The position numbers and the translations under genes are program-made. DNA of 64,000 nucleotides from Crocinitomix sp044361315 (GTDB lineage Bacteria > Bacteroidota > Bacteroidia > Flavobacteriales_D > Crocinitomicaceae): contig JBIKJA010000007.1 in NCBI GenBank assembly GCA_044361315.1, forward strand, positions 1-64,000, given 5' to 3'. The notes beneath the pieces are model-generated. The model did no database searches and was not told the DNA's origin. It saw nothing but the letters and a program-made list of their open reading frames with translations. Below are positions 44,124 through 54,277 of the stretch, piece after piece (position 1 is the first letter of the stretch; the number at the start of each line of letters is the position of its first letter).

Positions 44124-45479
44124 ATGTCAGAAAAATATAGTGCTCAAATTAGTGAGTTCATGGATAAGGTAAGAAAAACAAACAGTCATGAGACTGAATT
44201 CTTACAAGCCGTTGAAGAAGTAGCAGAAGCTGTTATTCCTTATATGAACGAAAACCCTAAATATTTAGGAATAAATTTATTAGAGCGGATGGTGGAACCT
44301 GAGCGAACACTAATTTTTAGAGTTCCTTGGTTAGATGACGCTGGGAAAATTCAAGTAAATAGAGGATTTAGAGTTGAATTCAACTCTGCAATTGGACCAT
44401 ATAAAGGAGGATTGAGATTTCACCCTTCTGTGAACTTATCAATTCTTAAATTTTTAGGATTTGAGCAAGTATTTAAAAACTCATTAACTACTTTGCCTAT
44501 GGGCGGTGGTAAAGGAGGATCTGATTTTGATCCAAAAGGAAAATCAGACAATGAAGTAATGAAATTTTGCCAATCATTTATGACTGAATTACAACGTCAT
44601 ATTGGTGCTGATACTGACGTTCCTGCGGGAGACATAGGTGTTGGAGGAAGAGAGATTGGTTATATGTTTGGCCAATACAAACGTTTAAGAAATGAATTTA
44701 CAGGTGTATTAACTGGTAAAGGAAGAAACTGGGGTGGATCATTGATTCGTCCGGAAGCAACTGGTTACGGGACTGTTTATTTTGCAAAAGAAATGTTAGC
44801 TACGAAAGGTGATTCTTTCAAAGGTAAAACTGTTTTAGTTTCTGGTTCTGGAAACGTTGCTCAATATGCAGTTGAAAAAGCTACTGAATTTGGTGGTAAG
44901 GTAATTACTTTGTCAGATTCAACTGGTTATATTTTAGATCCTGCTGGTATCACTGCTGAGAAATTAGCGTGGGTGATGGATTTAAAAAACAACAGAAGAG
45001 GAAGAATTTCTGAATATGTTGCGCAATACGCAGGATCTAGTTTCCACGAAGGAAAAAGACCTTGGGGTGAAAAAGCGGATATCGCTTTACCGTGTGCTAC
45101 TCAAAACGAATTAAATGGCGACGAAGCAAAAGCATTAATCGCAAACGGATGTATTTGTGTTGCCGAAGGAGCGAATATGCCTTCAACTCCTGAAGCGATT
45201 GCAGCCTTCCAAGCAGCAAAAGTATTGTTCTCTCCTGGGAAAGCTTCTAATGCTGGTGGTGTTGCTACTTCTGGTCTAGAAATGTCTCAAAACTCTTTAA
45301 GATTGTCTTGGACAAGAGAAGAAGTGGATGAGCGTTTACATAATATCATGATTTCTATTCACAATGCTTGCGTTCAATACGGAACAAATGCAGACGGATA
45401 TACTGATTATGTAAAAGGTGCAAACATCGCAGGTTTTGTGAAAGTTGCTGATTCTATGATTGATCAAGGATTGGTGTAA
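44124..45479 (+). CDS. gdhA: NADP-type glutamate dehydrogenase
   Basis: A 451-residue hexameric-type GDH that aminates 2-oxoglutarate. It has substrate-binding GPYKGGLRFHPSVN, the catalytic lysine block TLPMGGGKGGSDFDPKGKSDNE, DTDVPAGDIGVGGREIGYMFGQYKR (listed as family landmarks), and the Rossmann motif VSGSGNVAQYA. The end matches the short bacterial form. Transcribed alone, between a -7 box and a strong terminator. Confidence 0.97.
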   Translation: MSEKYSAQISEFMDKVRKTNSHETEFLQAVEEVAEAVIPYMNENPKYLGINLLERMVEPERTLIFRVPWLDDAGKIQVNRGFRVEFNSAIGPYKGGLRFHPSVNLSILKFLGFEQVFKNSLTTLPMGGGKGGSDFDPKGKSDNEVMKFCQSFMTELQRHIGADTDVPAGDIGVGGREIGYMFGQYKRLRNEFTGVLTGKGRNWGGSLIRPEATGYGTVYFAKEMLATKGDSFKGKTVLVSGSGNVAQYAVEKATEFGGKVITLSDSTGYILDPAGITAEKLAWVMDLKNNRRGRISEYVAQYAGSSFHEGKRPWGEKADIALPCATQNELNGDEAKALIANGCICVAEGANMPSTPEAIAAFQAAKVLFSPGKASNAGGVATSGLEMSQNSLRLSWTREEVDERLHNIMISIHNACVQYGTNADGYTDYVKGANIAGFVKVADSMIDQGLV

Positions 45480-45502
45480 TAACCAAATTCAACTAAATTT
45501 TT

Positions 45503-45531
45503 AAAAGGGAATCGTTAGGTTCCCTTTTTTT
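45503..45531 (+). terminator. Terminator after gdhA
   Basis: An 11-bp stem AAAAGGGAATC/GGTTCCCTTTT (one wobble) with loop GTTA, followed by a T run. Confidence 0.85.
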
Positions 45532-45583
45532 GTGGGATCAATTTGACGTTTAAAATTAGGGAAATAACTATTAGAAAATTGAC

Positions 45584-46264
45584 TTAAGAAACCGATCCTG
45601 TTGAAAATAGGAATTTGTTGGGTGTTGTGAATTTTTCTTTCACCGCGTACATGACAATTCCCGCGGTATTTTTTACCCCAAGTTTATTCATGATGTTTTT
45701 ACGATGGGTATTGACCGTATGCACGCTCAAAAATAAGCGATCACTAATTTCGACATTCGTAAAACCTTCGGCGATTAAGGTGATAACTTCAATCTCACGA
45801 ACGGAGAGAATAATAGGCTCGCACGAAAATTCAGAATCACTTAACAAATTCACATCAATGCCTTCTTTATGGATTGTCTCCAAAATCTGCCCACAAAAGA
45901 ATTTTTTTCCTCGGTGTGTTTCCATCACAGAATCAACAATTTCAGCCACGCTACAATCCTTTTTAACGTGCGAACTCACGCCACTTTTTAGTGCATGAAT
46001 TAACGTTTGACCATTTTGAACAGGAGTGATTGCCACAAATTTAACTGATGGACGCAATAAAATAGCTTGTGGAATAACATCAATTGAAAACCCAAAAGAA
46101 GTATAATCAATGAGCACGATATCCACTTCAAATGATTTAATTTGGCTGAGAAGGTCGGCAGAGTTTGAAACCTCCCCTACAATTTGGACGTCTTCATCTT
46201 TGAAGATGGTTCGTAAACCAATCCGCATTAATTCGTTATCCTCGGCCAATATTAAATTGATCAT
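45584..46264 (-). CDS. NarL/LuxR-family response regulator
   Basis: 226 residues. The receiver domain has acidic pair E8/D9, phospho-acceptor Asp53 (VDIVLIDYTS), Thr in VAITPV and Lys in SHVKKD. A linker (about 120-150) precedes a LuxR-type HTH (LSVREIEVITLIAEGFTNVEI, SVHTVNTHRKNIMNKLGV). No kinase gene is adjacent, so it is an orphan regulator in this window. It may be controlled by a distant histidine kinase. Confidence 0.93.
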   Translation of the reverse strand: MINLILAEDNELMRIGLRTIFKDEDVQIVGEVSNSADLLSQIKSFEVDIVLIDYTSFGFSIDVIPQAILLRPSVKFVAITPVQNGQTLIHALKSGVSSHVKKDCSVAEIVDSVMETHRGKKFFCGQILETIHKEGIDVNLLSDSEFSCEPIILSVREIEVITLIAEGFTNVEISDRLFLSVHTVNTHRKNIMNKLGVKNTAGIVMYAVKEKFTTPNKFLFSTGSVS

Positions 46265-46396
46265 TATTTAGAATGATTTTCAATAAGCAAAGATAAAAAA
46301 ATCTATTCGCATTATTACATAATCAATGACATTTTATTAAAAAAAGCTCGTAAAAACCTGAATCAGTTGATAATACCTTTTTACTTGAGTTCGATT

Positions 46397-46894
46397 TTAA
46401 AATCGAATCCCTAGTTTTCCGCCGCCATATAAATTATTGCCAAGATTGTAGTCGTCACGCTTGTAGGCGATTTCAATTGACCAAGCAAGTCGATTTTTTT
46501 TAATTCGTTGCAAACCAAATGGAATATATAAACTATAATTGCGAAGCGCTTCGCTGATATACTCAAATCCACTATAAACGCCCAAATAAAAAGTCGTATT
46601 TACAAAGGAATTGCCAAAAAAATGATACCGTCCACCTGCTAAAAAGCCATAATCGCTGTCAAATGTTCGAGCGCCTGCACCTATTTCTAATGCTATTTTT
46701 GGAACAATAAAATAATCAAATGAAACACCTCCTATTCCAATTGGACCCATTGCATAAAGATTAAATCCTGCAGGGTATTTTACTCGCCGATTCAATTCAA
46801 TTTTTTTACCTGTTGGTTGGATGGAAGAAACGTTGTCGTTTGCAAATGCCGCACCTAAAAAAAGAATCAAACTAATGCCAATTATCCATTTCAT
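46397..46894 (-). CDS. Small outer-membrane beta-barrel-like protein
   Basis: 165 residues from ATG 46894 (MKWIIGISLILFLGAAFA signal; the frame extends to a TTG at 46918). The mature part has short amphipathic strands (GFNLYAMGPIGIGGVSFDYF, ALEIGAGART, TTFYLGVYSGFEYI) and a terminal GKLGIRF as in beta-barrel C-termini. The family is not recognised. It lies 87 bp downstream of the TonB receptor on the same strand. Confidence 0.75.
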   Translation of the reverse strand: MKWIIGISLILFLGAAFANDNVSSIQPTGKKIELNRRVKYPAGFNLYAMGPIGIGGVSFDYFIVPKIALEIGAGARTFDSDYGFLAGGRYHFFGNSFVNTTFYLGVYSGFEYISEALRNYSLYIPFGLQRIKKNRLAWSIEIAYKRDDYNLGNNLYGGGKLGIRF

Positions 46895-46981
46895 ACACCT
46901 CATTTTTAAACAGTCCAAAAATAAAACGTTGAACTTCTTAGGTTGTCTGCATCAAATGACATGCCGAATTTCAAATTTGGC

Positions 46982-49291
46982 TTAAAATTTAAAGGAAACG
47001 GCGATACTTGGCATGATTGGCAATTGAAACACCTTTTCATTTGTCACCCGATTAATATAAAATACGTTTTGTCGACTGTACAAGTTGGTAACCCCCGCAA
47101 CTAATTCCCATTTAATGTTTTTCATTTTTTTAGATTCGATGGTCTTTTTTAAATTTACATCAAATCGATGGTAAGTAGGGATACGACCATTGTTTTGACT
47201 GTCATATAAGAAAGTAAGTTCTGTTGAATTTCCAGTATTATAATTATCGCCAATCGAACTAATTACTGGTTCTTCGTAAACACCTTCTGTTTGTCTAAAC
47301 GGCAAACCAGAACCAAGGTTCCAACGTGCAGTTACTTCCCAATCCTTTTTTTCGCCAAAAGTATACGTTCCGATTAAATTGATGTTGTGGCGTCTATCAA
47401 ATACAGGTGCATAATATTCAAATCCATTCCATCTGGTAACTTTCCCTAACGAATAAACTCCCCACAAATACAATTTTTCTGAGTTATACGTTAAAACGAC
47501 ATCTCCTCCAAAAGCTTGTCCATTTTCTACCACAAAATCTTTTTTATAAACGTCATCAACTTTAGAATTTTCAGCAATATCATCGAAAATTTTATTTCTA
47601 TTAATATCTGTTAATTGGGTAAACCATTTATAATATCCCTCCAATTGAAGCGAAAGATTATCTCCCAAATCGATTTCAACTCCACCAATCGAATGAATAG
47701 CCTTTTGCAAACCATTTTTTACTTCATTAACAGAACCATCAGGGGTGACAAAATTTTGTGGGAGATTTTCTGGTGCAGTAATAAACCCGTAAAATAAATT
47801 CACCACATCTTTATCAGATGTGGTACTTGTGAAATTCTGAGTATAATATCCCCCTGCCACTTTTAAACGAACTTTATCGGTTAAGTTATATTTTCCGCTG
47901 AAGCGCGGCTCAAGTGTGACCTGACCAACTGAGCCATATCCTTGAAATCGGACATTTGGTTCTAAAATAAATCGCCTGTTTTTTGACACAATTCGATAAC
48001 TAAAATAAGCCCCTGCTTCGTTAGAGTTCGATGACAATTCGATTTTTTTGTTTGCCTCGTTGAAAGTATTAAAAGTTGTTCCAAATAGGTTTAAACTAAA
48101 CCCATATTCTAGTCTGCTTTTACCAGGTAAATAATAGGTAAAATCAAACGCCATTTCAGCTCCGTAAATTCCACTTGTTCGATCTGGTAAATTTTCTTCC
48201 GACAAGGAAATATCATATTTAGAGAAATTCAACCGACCTTTCATGAATAATTCGGTGCTTTGAGGGACAAAAATAAAATTGGTTCCAACACCAAAACTGT
48301 TCCATTTCAAATTTGAAATGGCTTGGTACGTTACTTGGTCATTGAAAGAAAATCCAAAAACGGAAAATTTATTCGAACCATCTCCTTTGACTGAAACCTT
48401 GCCGTATAAATCATAAAAATTAAATGGTAAACCATCTCCGTCATTGATATATGGATACAATGTTCTAGAAGTTTGTTCTAGTAAGGAAGCTTTTCCTGCA
48501 AAGACAAATGATACATTATTTGCTTTAGACAAAGGCCCTTCTAAAAGTAAAGAAGAGGTAAAAGGCGAGATTCCTACTTTTCCACCAAAACGTTTATCGT
48601 TTCCATCACGATAAGAAATATCCATCACCGAAGAAATGCGCCCGCCATAGCGAGCATTAAAGCCTCCCGTATAAATATCTGCCGAACGAATCAAATCTGT
48701 TTCAAAAACGGAAAAGAATCCAATTGAGTGAAAAGGGTTATAGATGGTCATTCCATCTAAAAGAATTTTATTTTGGATTGGTGTACCACCTCGAACATAG
48801 ACTTGTCCACCTTGATCACCTGTACTAACAACACCTGGAACAGTTTGAAAATAACTCGCAATATCGGCAACACCTCCTGTAACAGGAACTCTCAAAATGT
48901 CTTTCTGGGTAATTTTTACGACTGAAATTCCTGGATCAACTTTTTTCTCTTTGTCAAAAAAATCTACTGTTACAACCCCTAAGGTTTTACCTTCTATCAT
49001 CTCCACATTTACCTCCGTAATTCCCGCACCTACCACTGTAACCTCTTTTGTGAAATCCTCAAAATTTGCCGCTGTAATTTTGATCGTATACGTTCCTGCT
49101 GTTACCTTAGGAATTGAGAATAAACCATCTACGTCCGTGGTTGTATATTTATCAGTTCCTACCAACGACACCTTCGCAAAAGGGATTGCGTTTCCATCTT
49201 CATTCCCCTTTACAATTCCACGAATAGTTGATTGTGCCATCGCACCTGTCACTATCGAAATCGTCAATAAAAGAAGTAAAATTCGGATCAT
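46982..49291 (-). CDS. TonB-dependent receptor with carboxypeptidase-regulatory-like domain
   Basis: 769 residues. Signal peptide (LLLLTISIVTGAMAQ), then a carboxypeptidase-regulatory-like Ig domain (about 22-100: RGIVKGNEDGNAIPFAKVSL, TDVDGLFSIPKVTAGTYTI). A plug domain follows (about 125-235: YFQTVPGVVSTGDQGGQVYVRGG, LDGMTIYNPFHSIGFFS), and then a 22-strand-type barrel ending IMPSIAVSFKF. It takes up an unidentified ligand; no SusD partner is adjacent, so it is not a SusCD pair. Confidence 0.92.
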   Translation of the reverse strand: MIRILLLLLTISIVTGAMAQSTIRGIVKGNEDGNAIPFAKVSLVGTDKYTTTDVDGLFSIPKVTAGTYTIKITAANFEDFTKEVTVVGAGITEVNVEMIEGKTLGVVTVDFFDKEKKVDPGISVVKITQKDILRVPVTGGVADIASYFQTVPGVVSTGDQGGQVYVRGGTPIQNKILLDGMTIYNPFHSIGFFSVFETDLIRSADIYTGGFNARYGGRISSVMDISYRDGNDKRFGGKVGISPFTSSLLLEGPLSKANNVSFVFAGKASLLEQTSRTLYPYINDGDGLPFNFYDLYGKVSVKGDGSNKFSVFGFSFNDQVTYQAISNLKWNSFGVGTNFIFVPQSTELFMKGRLNFSKYDISLSEENLPDRTSGIYGAEMAFDFTYYLPGKSRLEYGFSLNLFGTTFNTFNEANKKIELSSNSNEAGAYFSYRIVSKNRRFILEPNVRFQGYGSVGQVTLEPRFSGKYNLTDKVRLKVAGGYYTQNFTSTTSDKDVVNLFYGFITAPENLPQNFVTPDGSVNEVKNGLQKAIHSIGGVEIDLGDNLSLQLEGYYKWFTQLTDINRNKIFDDIAENSKVDDVYKKDFVVENGQAFGGDVVLTYNSEKLYLWGVYSLGKVTRWNGFEYYAPVFDRRHNINLIGTYTFGEKKDWEVTARWNLGSGLPFRQTEGVYEEPVISSIGDNYNTGNSTELTFLYDSQNNGRIPTYHRFDVNLKKTIESKKMKNIKWELVAGVTNLYSRQNVFYINRVTNEKVFQLPIMPSIAVSFKF

Positions 49292-49397
49292 AATAAATCA
49301 ATTTTAAAAAAGCCAAATATACGGAATTAAAATTGTACTCGATTAATTTAATCCCTTCGAATACTTAACTGTAGCTTGGAATGTATAACTGGTTGGT

Positions 49398-50405
49398 TTA
49401 ATGAAGTAATTTGTAAATTAGCTCGCGTAATAATTCGTTTTCTGGCACACCTGCGCTATCTACTCCCTTTCCATATAAGTCATACTCCCTGAGAATGCTA
49501 AAATTCCTAGAGATGATTTTGGGTGGATGTTTTCGTTTGTTGGTTACCAATTCTTTGGCGGGGTATGGATGGATTCCAAGTAAGGAAGCAATTTGGCGAG
49601 GATCCTCGGTTTTGGCAAAATGAACCTTGAATAAGCGTTGATATAAATTATACAAATTCGCCAAAACAATCGTAATGTGGGTGGCCTTCGGATTTTGTCC
49701 AAAATACAAAACGATTTTATTGGCTTTTAGGATGTCGCGCTCAAGGACAGCATTCACCAATTCAAACACGTTATAGTCTTTACTTATACCAATATGTTGT
49801 TCGATGTGTTGTTCGGTGATTTGGTTGCCTTGCGGAATCAAAATAAAGAGTTTCTCCAATTCATTCGCGATTCGTGACAAATCATTCCCAATAAATTCGA
49901 TCAATAAGGCTGTGGCTTTTGCAGTAATTTGGTATTTTTTTTCTTGAATAAATCGATTGATCCAAGCTGCTAATTGGTATTCTTTTACCGCCTCTGATTC
50001 AAATACTACCGCATTTTTTTTAAGGGTTTTATAAATTCTTGAGCGTTTATCGTACGATTTGTATTTATGAGCGATTATAAAAACTGTTGAGGGCACAGGC
50101 GATTCAAAATATTTCTCAAAAACTTCCCATGCCGAAGCAGGTTTAAGCTCTTGAGCTTCTTTTAAAATCACCACTTGTTTTTCTGCCATCATTGGAAACC
50201 GCATCAGGGTGTCCATGATGTCCAAAGGGGCGGCATCTTTTCCGTAAAAAACCGTTTGATTAAATCCACGTTCGGCTTCGGTAAGCATCGAATTTGCAGC
50301 TAAATCAACCAATTGATCGATATAATAAGGTTCCTCGCCATGCAGAAAATACACTGGTTTGAGGTCTTTTTTGTTTAGCTGATTTACGATCTCATCAAAT
50401 GTCAC
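49398..50405 (-). CDS. holA: DNA polymerase III subunit delta
   Basis: A 335-residue clamp-loader subunit. N-terminal block DLKPVYFLHGEEPYYIDQL, the ENTPF-like middle with RSRIYKTLKKNAVVFES, and an AAA+ lid/C-terminal region with NDLSRIANELEKLFIL and GISKDYNVFELVNAVLERD. It is a degenerate AAA+ protein without a functional P-loop, as normal for delta. It follows der by 5 bp on the minus strand. Confidence 0.92.
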   Translation of the reverse strand: MTFDEIVNQLNKKDLKPVYFLHGEEPYYIDQLVDLAANSMLTEAERGFNQTVFYGKDAAPLDIMDTLMRFPMMAEKQVVILKEAQELKPASAWEVFEKYFESPVPSTVFIIAHKYKSYDKRSRIYKTLKKNAVVFESEAVKEYQLAAWINRFIQEKKYQITAKATALLIEFIGNDLSRIANELEKLFILIPQGNQITEQHIEQHIGISKDYNVFELVNAVLERDILKANKIVLYFGQNPKATHITIVLANLYNLYQRLFKVHFAKTEDPRQIASLLGIHPYPAKELVTNKRKHPPKIISRNFSILREYDLYGKGVDSAGVPENELLRELIYKLLH

Positions 50406-50410
50406 ACCGG

Positions 50411-51721
50411 TTATTTTTTACGGAAGAAAATTCGAATTGGAACTCCTTCAAAATTATATTGTGCTCTTAATTTATTCTCCAAAAAGCGTTTGTACGAATC
50501 TGGAAGATATTGCGGTAAATTACAAAAAAAGGCGAATGCAGGCGCATGTGTCGGCAATTGGGTAACAAATTTTATTTTAATGTGTTTTCCCTTATTTGCC
50601 GGCGGTGGATAATGTTCAATCACACCTAAACAGAAATTATTTAACTCCGAAGTTGGGATTTTTTGAATTCGATTTTCAAAAACTTCCATCGCCTTTTCAA
50701 GGGCTTTGTGTAAGCGTTGTTTGGTGATGGTAGAAGTAAATAGAATCGGAACATCATTAAATGGTGCTAATTGTTCACGAATTTTATCTTCGTATTCTTT
50801 GGTAGACATGGTATCTTTATTTTCAACCAAATCCCATTTATTAATTAAAACAACAACCCCTTTTCTGTTTTTTTCGATGACATAAAAAATATTCAAATCT
50901 TGTTTTTGAATTCCTTCGGTGGCATCCACCATAAAAACACAGACATCCGAGTGTTCGATACTTTTTACCGATCGAATCACCGAATAAAATTCTAAATCTT
51001 CGTGTACCTTGCTTCGTTTTCGAATTCCTGCAGTGTCAATGAGTTTAAAATCAAACCCAAACAGTTTAAATCGGGTATCAATAGCGTCGCGTGTTGTTCC
51101 AGCGATTGGCGTTACAATATTTCGCTCTTCGCCAGTAATAGCATTGATAAAGGATGATTTTCCAACATTGGGTTTTCCAACCACTGCAATTCGAGGAATT
51201 TCAGATTCATCTTCCGGAACTTGATCTGCGACAAAATGCGTGATTAATTCGTCCAATAACTCACCCGTACCCGAACCACTATTTGCTGAAATGTTAAAAA
51301 TTTGCTCCACACCAAGCGCATAAAACTCAAATGAATCAGCGATACGATTAGAATTATCCACTTTATTGGAAACGAGTAAATATGGTTTTTTCGACTTACG
51401 GAGTAAACTCATCACCGATTCATCTAAATCTGTAACTCCAACTGTTACGTCCACCATAAATAAAATTACAGTAGCTTCGTCCACGGCAATTTCAACTTGT
51501 TTACGAATTTCTTCTTCAAAAATATCTGCTGAACCACGAATGTATCCTCCGGTATCAATCACGCTAAATTCAACCCCTGCCCACTCCGATCTTCCGTAAA
51601 TTCTATCACGAGTTACTCCACTCATTTCTTCGACAATGGCAGATCTTGCCCCTGTAAAACGGTTAAAAAGTGTTGATTTCCCGACGTTCGGTCTTCCTAC
51701 TATTGCGACTATGTTTGACAT
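50411..51721 (-). CDS. der: Ribosome biogenesis GTPase Der
   Basis: 436 residues with two GTPase domains: GRPNVGKSTLFNR...DTGG...NKVD and GKPNVGKSSFINA...DTAG...NKWD, then a C-terminal KH-like domain (PPPANKGKHIKIKFVTQ). The double-GTPase layout is unique to Der/EngA, which acts in 50S subunit maturation. It is 50 bp downstream of era in a three-GTPase/replication operon era-der-holA. Confidence 0.96.
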   Translation of the reverse strand: MSNIVAIVGRPNVGKSTLFNRFTGARSAIVEEMSGVTRDRIYGRSEWAGVEFSVIDTGGYIRGSADIFEEEIRKQVEIAVDEATVILFMVDVTVGVTDLDESVMSLLRKSKKPYLLVSNKVDNSNRIADSFEFYALGVEQIFNISANSGSGTGELLDELITHFVADQVPEDESEIPRIAVVGKPNVGKSSFINAITGEERNIVTPIAGTTRDAIDTRFKLFGFDFKLIDTAGIRKRSKVHEDLEFYSVIRSVKSIEHSDVCVFMVDATEGIQKQDLNIFYVIEKNRKGVVVLINKWDLVENKDTMSTKEYEDKIREQLAPFNDVPILFTSTITKQRLHKALEKAMEVFENRIQKIPTSELNNFCLGVIEHYPPPANKGKHIKIKFVTQLPTHAPAFAFFCNLPQYLPDSYKRFLENKLRAQYNFEGVPIRIFFRKK

Positions 51722-51771
51722 GTTGGTCCTTCCTTTATTTATGCTCAGTTTTCACCGAATTTGGGTATCAC

Positions 51772-52647
51772 TTAATACCCGTAATTTTCTAATTTACGTT
51801 GATTTTCTCTCCAATCCTCATCTACCTTTACAAACAATTCAAGATGTACGTGCTTATCTATAAATTTTTGAATATCTTTTCTTGCGGCAATGCCGACATG
51901 TTTTATTTTTTCTCCTTGGTGGCCAATAATAATCCCTTTTTGTGTGCTTCGTTCGACATAAATCACGGCACGAATGCGCACAATTTTTTCATCCTCCACA
52001 TATTCTTCTACCACCACTTGAGTTGAATAAGGAACTTCTTTTTTATAGTTTAAGAAGATTTTCTCACGAATGATTTCACTCACAAAAAACCGCAATGGGC
52101 GATCGGTTAAGGAATCTTTATCGTAATAAGCGGGACTTTCAGGAATTAATTCAAGAATTCGTTCCCAAATAGGCGCCATATTAAATCCTTCGAGGGCAGA
52201 GATGGGCAAAATTTCGGCTTTTGGCATTAATTCGTGCCAATACGCAATTTTATCTTCAATTTTCTTTTGATCTCCTTGATCGATTTTGTTAATGAGCAAT
52301 AAAATGGGCGTGCTGGTTTTTTGCAACCGTTCGAAAGTGGTTTGGTGATTTAATCCAGTTTCGTAAATATCTGTCACAAAAAGGATCACATCGGCATCTT
52401 TTAAGGCTGAATTTACAAATTGCATCATGTTTTCATGTAATTTGTAATGCGGATCTAACACACCTGGGGTATCGGAAAAACAAACTTGGTAATCGTCATT
52501 ATTCACAATTCCTAAAATTCGATGCCGAGTTGTTTGTGCCTTTGAAGTAATAATGGATAATTTTTCACCCACCAATTGATTCATCAAGGTTGATTTTCCC
52601 ACATTGGGACTACCGATAATATTGACGAAACCTGATTTATGACTCAT
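51772..52647 (-). CDS. era: GTPase Era
   Basis: 291 residues. G1 GSPNVGKSTLMN (12-23), G3 DTPG, G4 NKID, then a C-terminal KH domain with YVERSTQKGIIIGHQGEKIKHVG. It binds 16S rRNA 3' end during 30S maturation. The start is the first Met after a promoter whose -7 box leaves at most a few nucleotides of leader. Confidence 0.96.
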   Translation of the reverse strand: MSHKSGFVNIIGSPNVGKSTLMNQLVGEKLSIITSKAQTTRHRILGIVNNDDYQVCFSDTPGVLDPHYKLHENMMQFVNSALKDADVILFVTDIYETGLNHQTTFERLQKTSTPILLLINKIDQGDQKKIEDKIAYWHELMPKAEILPISALEGFNMAPIWERILELIPESPAYYDKDSLTDRPLRFFVSEIIREKIFLNYKKEVPYSTQVVVEEYVEDEKIVRIRAVIYVERSTQKGIIIGHQGEKIKHVGIAARKDIQKFIDKHVHLELFVKVDEDWRENQRKLENYGY

Positions 52648-52653
52648 TTGGTT

Positions 52654-52683
52654 GCAAATTTAGCAAAGATTGGCGAATACCAA
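52654..52683 (-). promoter_or_regulatory. Putative era promoter with very short leader
   Basis: Minus-strand TTG (52683-52681), 18 bp, TAAATTTGC (52662-52654). Initiation would fall 0-4 nt upstream of the era ATG at 52647, suggesting a leaderless or near-leaderless mRNA. Confidence 0.45.
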
Positions 52684-53098
52684 GTCTTTGATTGGAGTAA
52701 TTCGCAAGAGCGAAGATCGAAACCAATGCGAAATTGGCAAGATTTGACAACGTATTAGTAGGTGATAAGCCGAATTATTTTTCTTTTCGATAAAATAAAT
52801 CAAGGAAATTGGCCGAAGATTATCGTGTACGTTAAACACGATATAAAAAGAAAGATTGATTTCATTACAGCGTTAAAATTTGATTCAGGTATTACATAAA
52901 AAATTTGGAATCAGCAGAAAAGTGCATCTTTTAGTACAAATTTGAAAAGAACAAAGGGTTAATTACAACTAAAGTTATTTTCAGCTAGTCCGAATTTCAA
53001 AACTTGAATTTGCAGAATCTGGTCTTTTCAAGAAGACCTACTTACAGATGTTTTTAAATACTCCTTAAAAAATATATTAAGCTGAACAATATACGTAA
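52684..53098. other. Intergenic region upstream of era
   Basis: No gene seen in about 415 bp. It has one 8-bp hairpin TATCGTGT/ACACGATA (52821-52843) without a T tail. Otherwise AT-rich and featureless. Confidence 0.4.
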
Positions 53099-53896
53099 CT
53101 AGTAATTAAAAATCGTAAAGCCAAATTGTAAATCTCTCTCCTCCGATGAAATGTGATAAAACTTATTTGAAATTTCTTGAATGTTCTTGTAGTCTATATA
53201 AAACATTCTTCTTGTGTTTTGCTCGTCGTCAAAAGCTTTTGTTGCTTTATTCTTCATGGTTTTGTATAACTTAAACCAATTCTTGTTCTTCGTTAACTCT
53301 ACAACTGAATTTATCGGAATTGAAAAAGTAATGCATTGTTGAACGTTTACTAGGTTAGAATCTAGTTTATCCTTAAAATCTATTTCTCGGACAAATCCAA
53401 TTCTATCTTGCCCGTAAAAATTTTGATCCCAACCTTCCATGTTTTCATTTAATGACATTAATTTCTCCTGAGATATTCCCTCTAAAAAAACGATGCCAAC
53501 AATATCATCTAATGAATAATAAGTATCACAACTCATTCTTTCAACACCATCGATCAAGCCTTTATAACAATTATGACCCTTAAAATTCATTTCACTGGTA
53601 TCATCAGAAACATCATTAAAAAACTTTTCTGGAAGAACTGCTGCACATACTTGTCCATCTTCTACTTCTTCAACTGAATTAAATACAAAAGAAATTTGGC
53701 CTCCACCACCTAAGACTTCTGACCTTTTTATTTCTTTTTTAAGAATATTTACTAACGATTCAGGATTTTTTGTACCGATAAACAAGTTTATTTCATTTTC
53801 TAAAACATCATTGCTCGCAGAAAAATAGACTAGCTCCTGTTGACAAAAAGAAGTAAAAGATACAAATACTAATAAAAAACTTAAAAATATTTTCAT
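53099..53896 (-). CDS. Secreted or periplasmic protein of unknown function
   Basis: 265 residues from ATG 53896, which gives a clean signal peptide (KIFLSFLLVFVSFTSFCQ). The frame continues to a TTG at 53962 but the extra residues lie outside the signal. The mature part is mixed alpha/beta and contains four or five Cys (CAAVLPEKF, HNCYKGLIDG, MSCDTYYSL, VQQCITFSIPI). No family is recognised. A plain orphan gene, AT-rich, among remnants. Confidence 0.75.
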   Translation of the reverse strand: MKIFLSFLLVFVSFTSFCQQELVYFSASNDVLENEINLFIGTKNPESLVNILKKEIKRSEVLGGGGQISFVFNSVEEVEDGQVCAAVLPEKFFNDVSDDTSEMNFKGHNCYKGLIDGVERMSCDTYYSLDDIVGIVFLEGISQEKLMSLNENMEGWDQNFYGQDRIGFVREIDFKDKLDSNLVNVQQCITFSIPINSVVELTKNKNWFKLYKTMKNKATKAFDDEQNTRRMFYIDYKNIQEISNKFYHISSEERDLQFGFTIFNY

Positions 53897-54002
53897 AATG
53901 ACTGATTTTACTGTAGTGATATAAAGTTTGCTAAATGTAATGCAAAAAAAATAAATTGGCAAAACAATTAGAAATTGATTTAAAAATTATTTCCCAGAGG
54001 GA

Positions 54003-54167
54003 GTGCAAAAACCTATTTTCGTAATAATCAACTCAAATAAAGTCAGTGAAACATCAGTGAGTAAAGAACTATTAACCAAACTTGATGAATGGAACCACGA
54101 AGAGCAGTTTAGCCGGAGAAATCAGTTAACCAGTAAAACCATGAACCAAATAAAAAGAATCAGGTGA
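54003..54167 (+). other. Short open frame, possible gene remnant
   Basis: A GTG-initiated frame of 54 codons whose second half reads like real protein (KELLTKLDEWNHEEQFSRRN, TMNQIKRIR). No promoter or partner seen. The surrounding stretch 53897-54477 otherwise holds only the SRPBCC scrap. Confidence 0.25.
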
Positions 54168-54277
54168 TTTTCATCCATATTAAATCAAACTTACCTTAAA
54201 AGCAACGACGCGACAAATCCGATTAAAAAATAAATTTCATCTAAAAAAAATAATTATCTTGCTCCAAAAACCTAACC

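Noticed and set aside
46390..46407. 18-bp perfect palindrome over the stop codon of the barrel gene
   Set aside because: No T run follows on the minus strand and the sequence is simple AT-rich; not convincing as a terminator or site.
46982..49291. SusC/SusD polysaccharide uptake pair
   Set aside because: The receiver has the N-terminal regulatory-like domain but no SusD lipoprotein follows, so it was called a plain TonB receptor.
52821..52843. 8-bp hairpin in the era upstream region
   Set aside because: No T tail and no associated gene; probably chance in AT-rich DNA.
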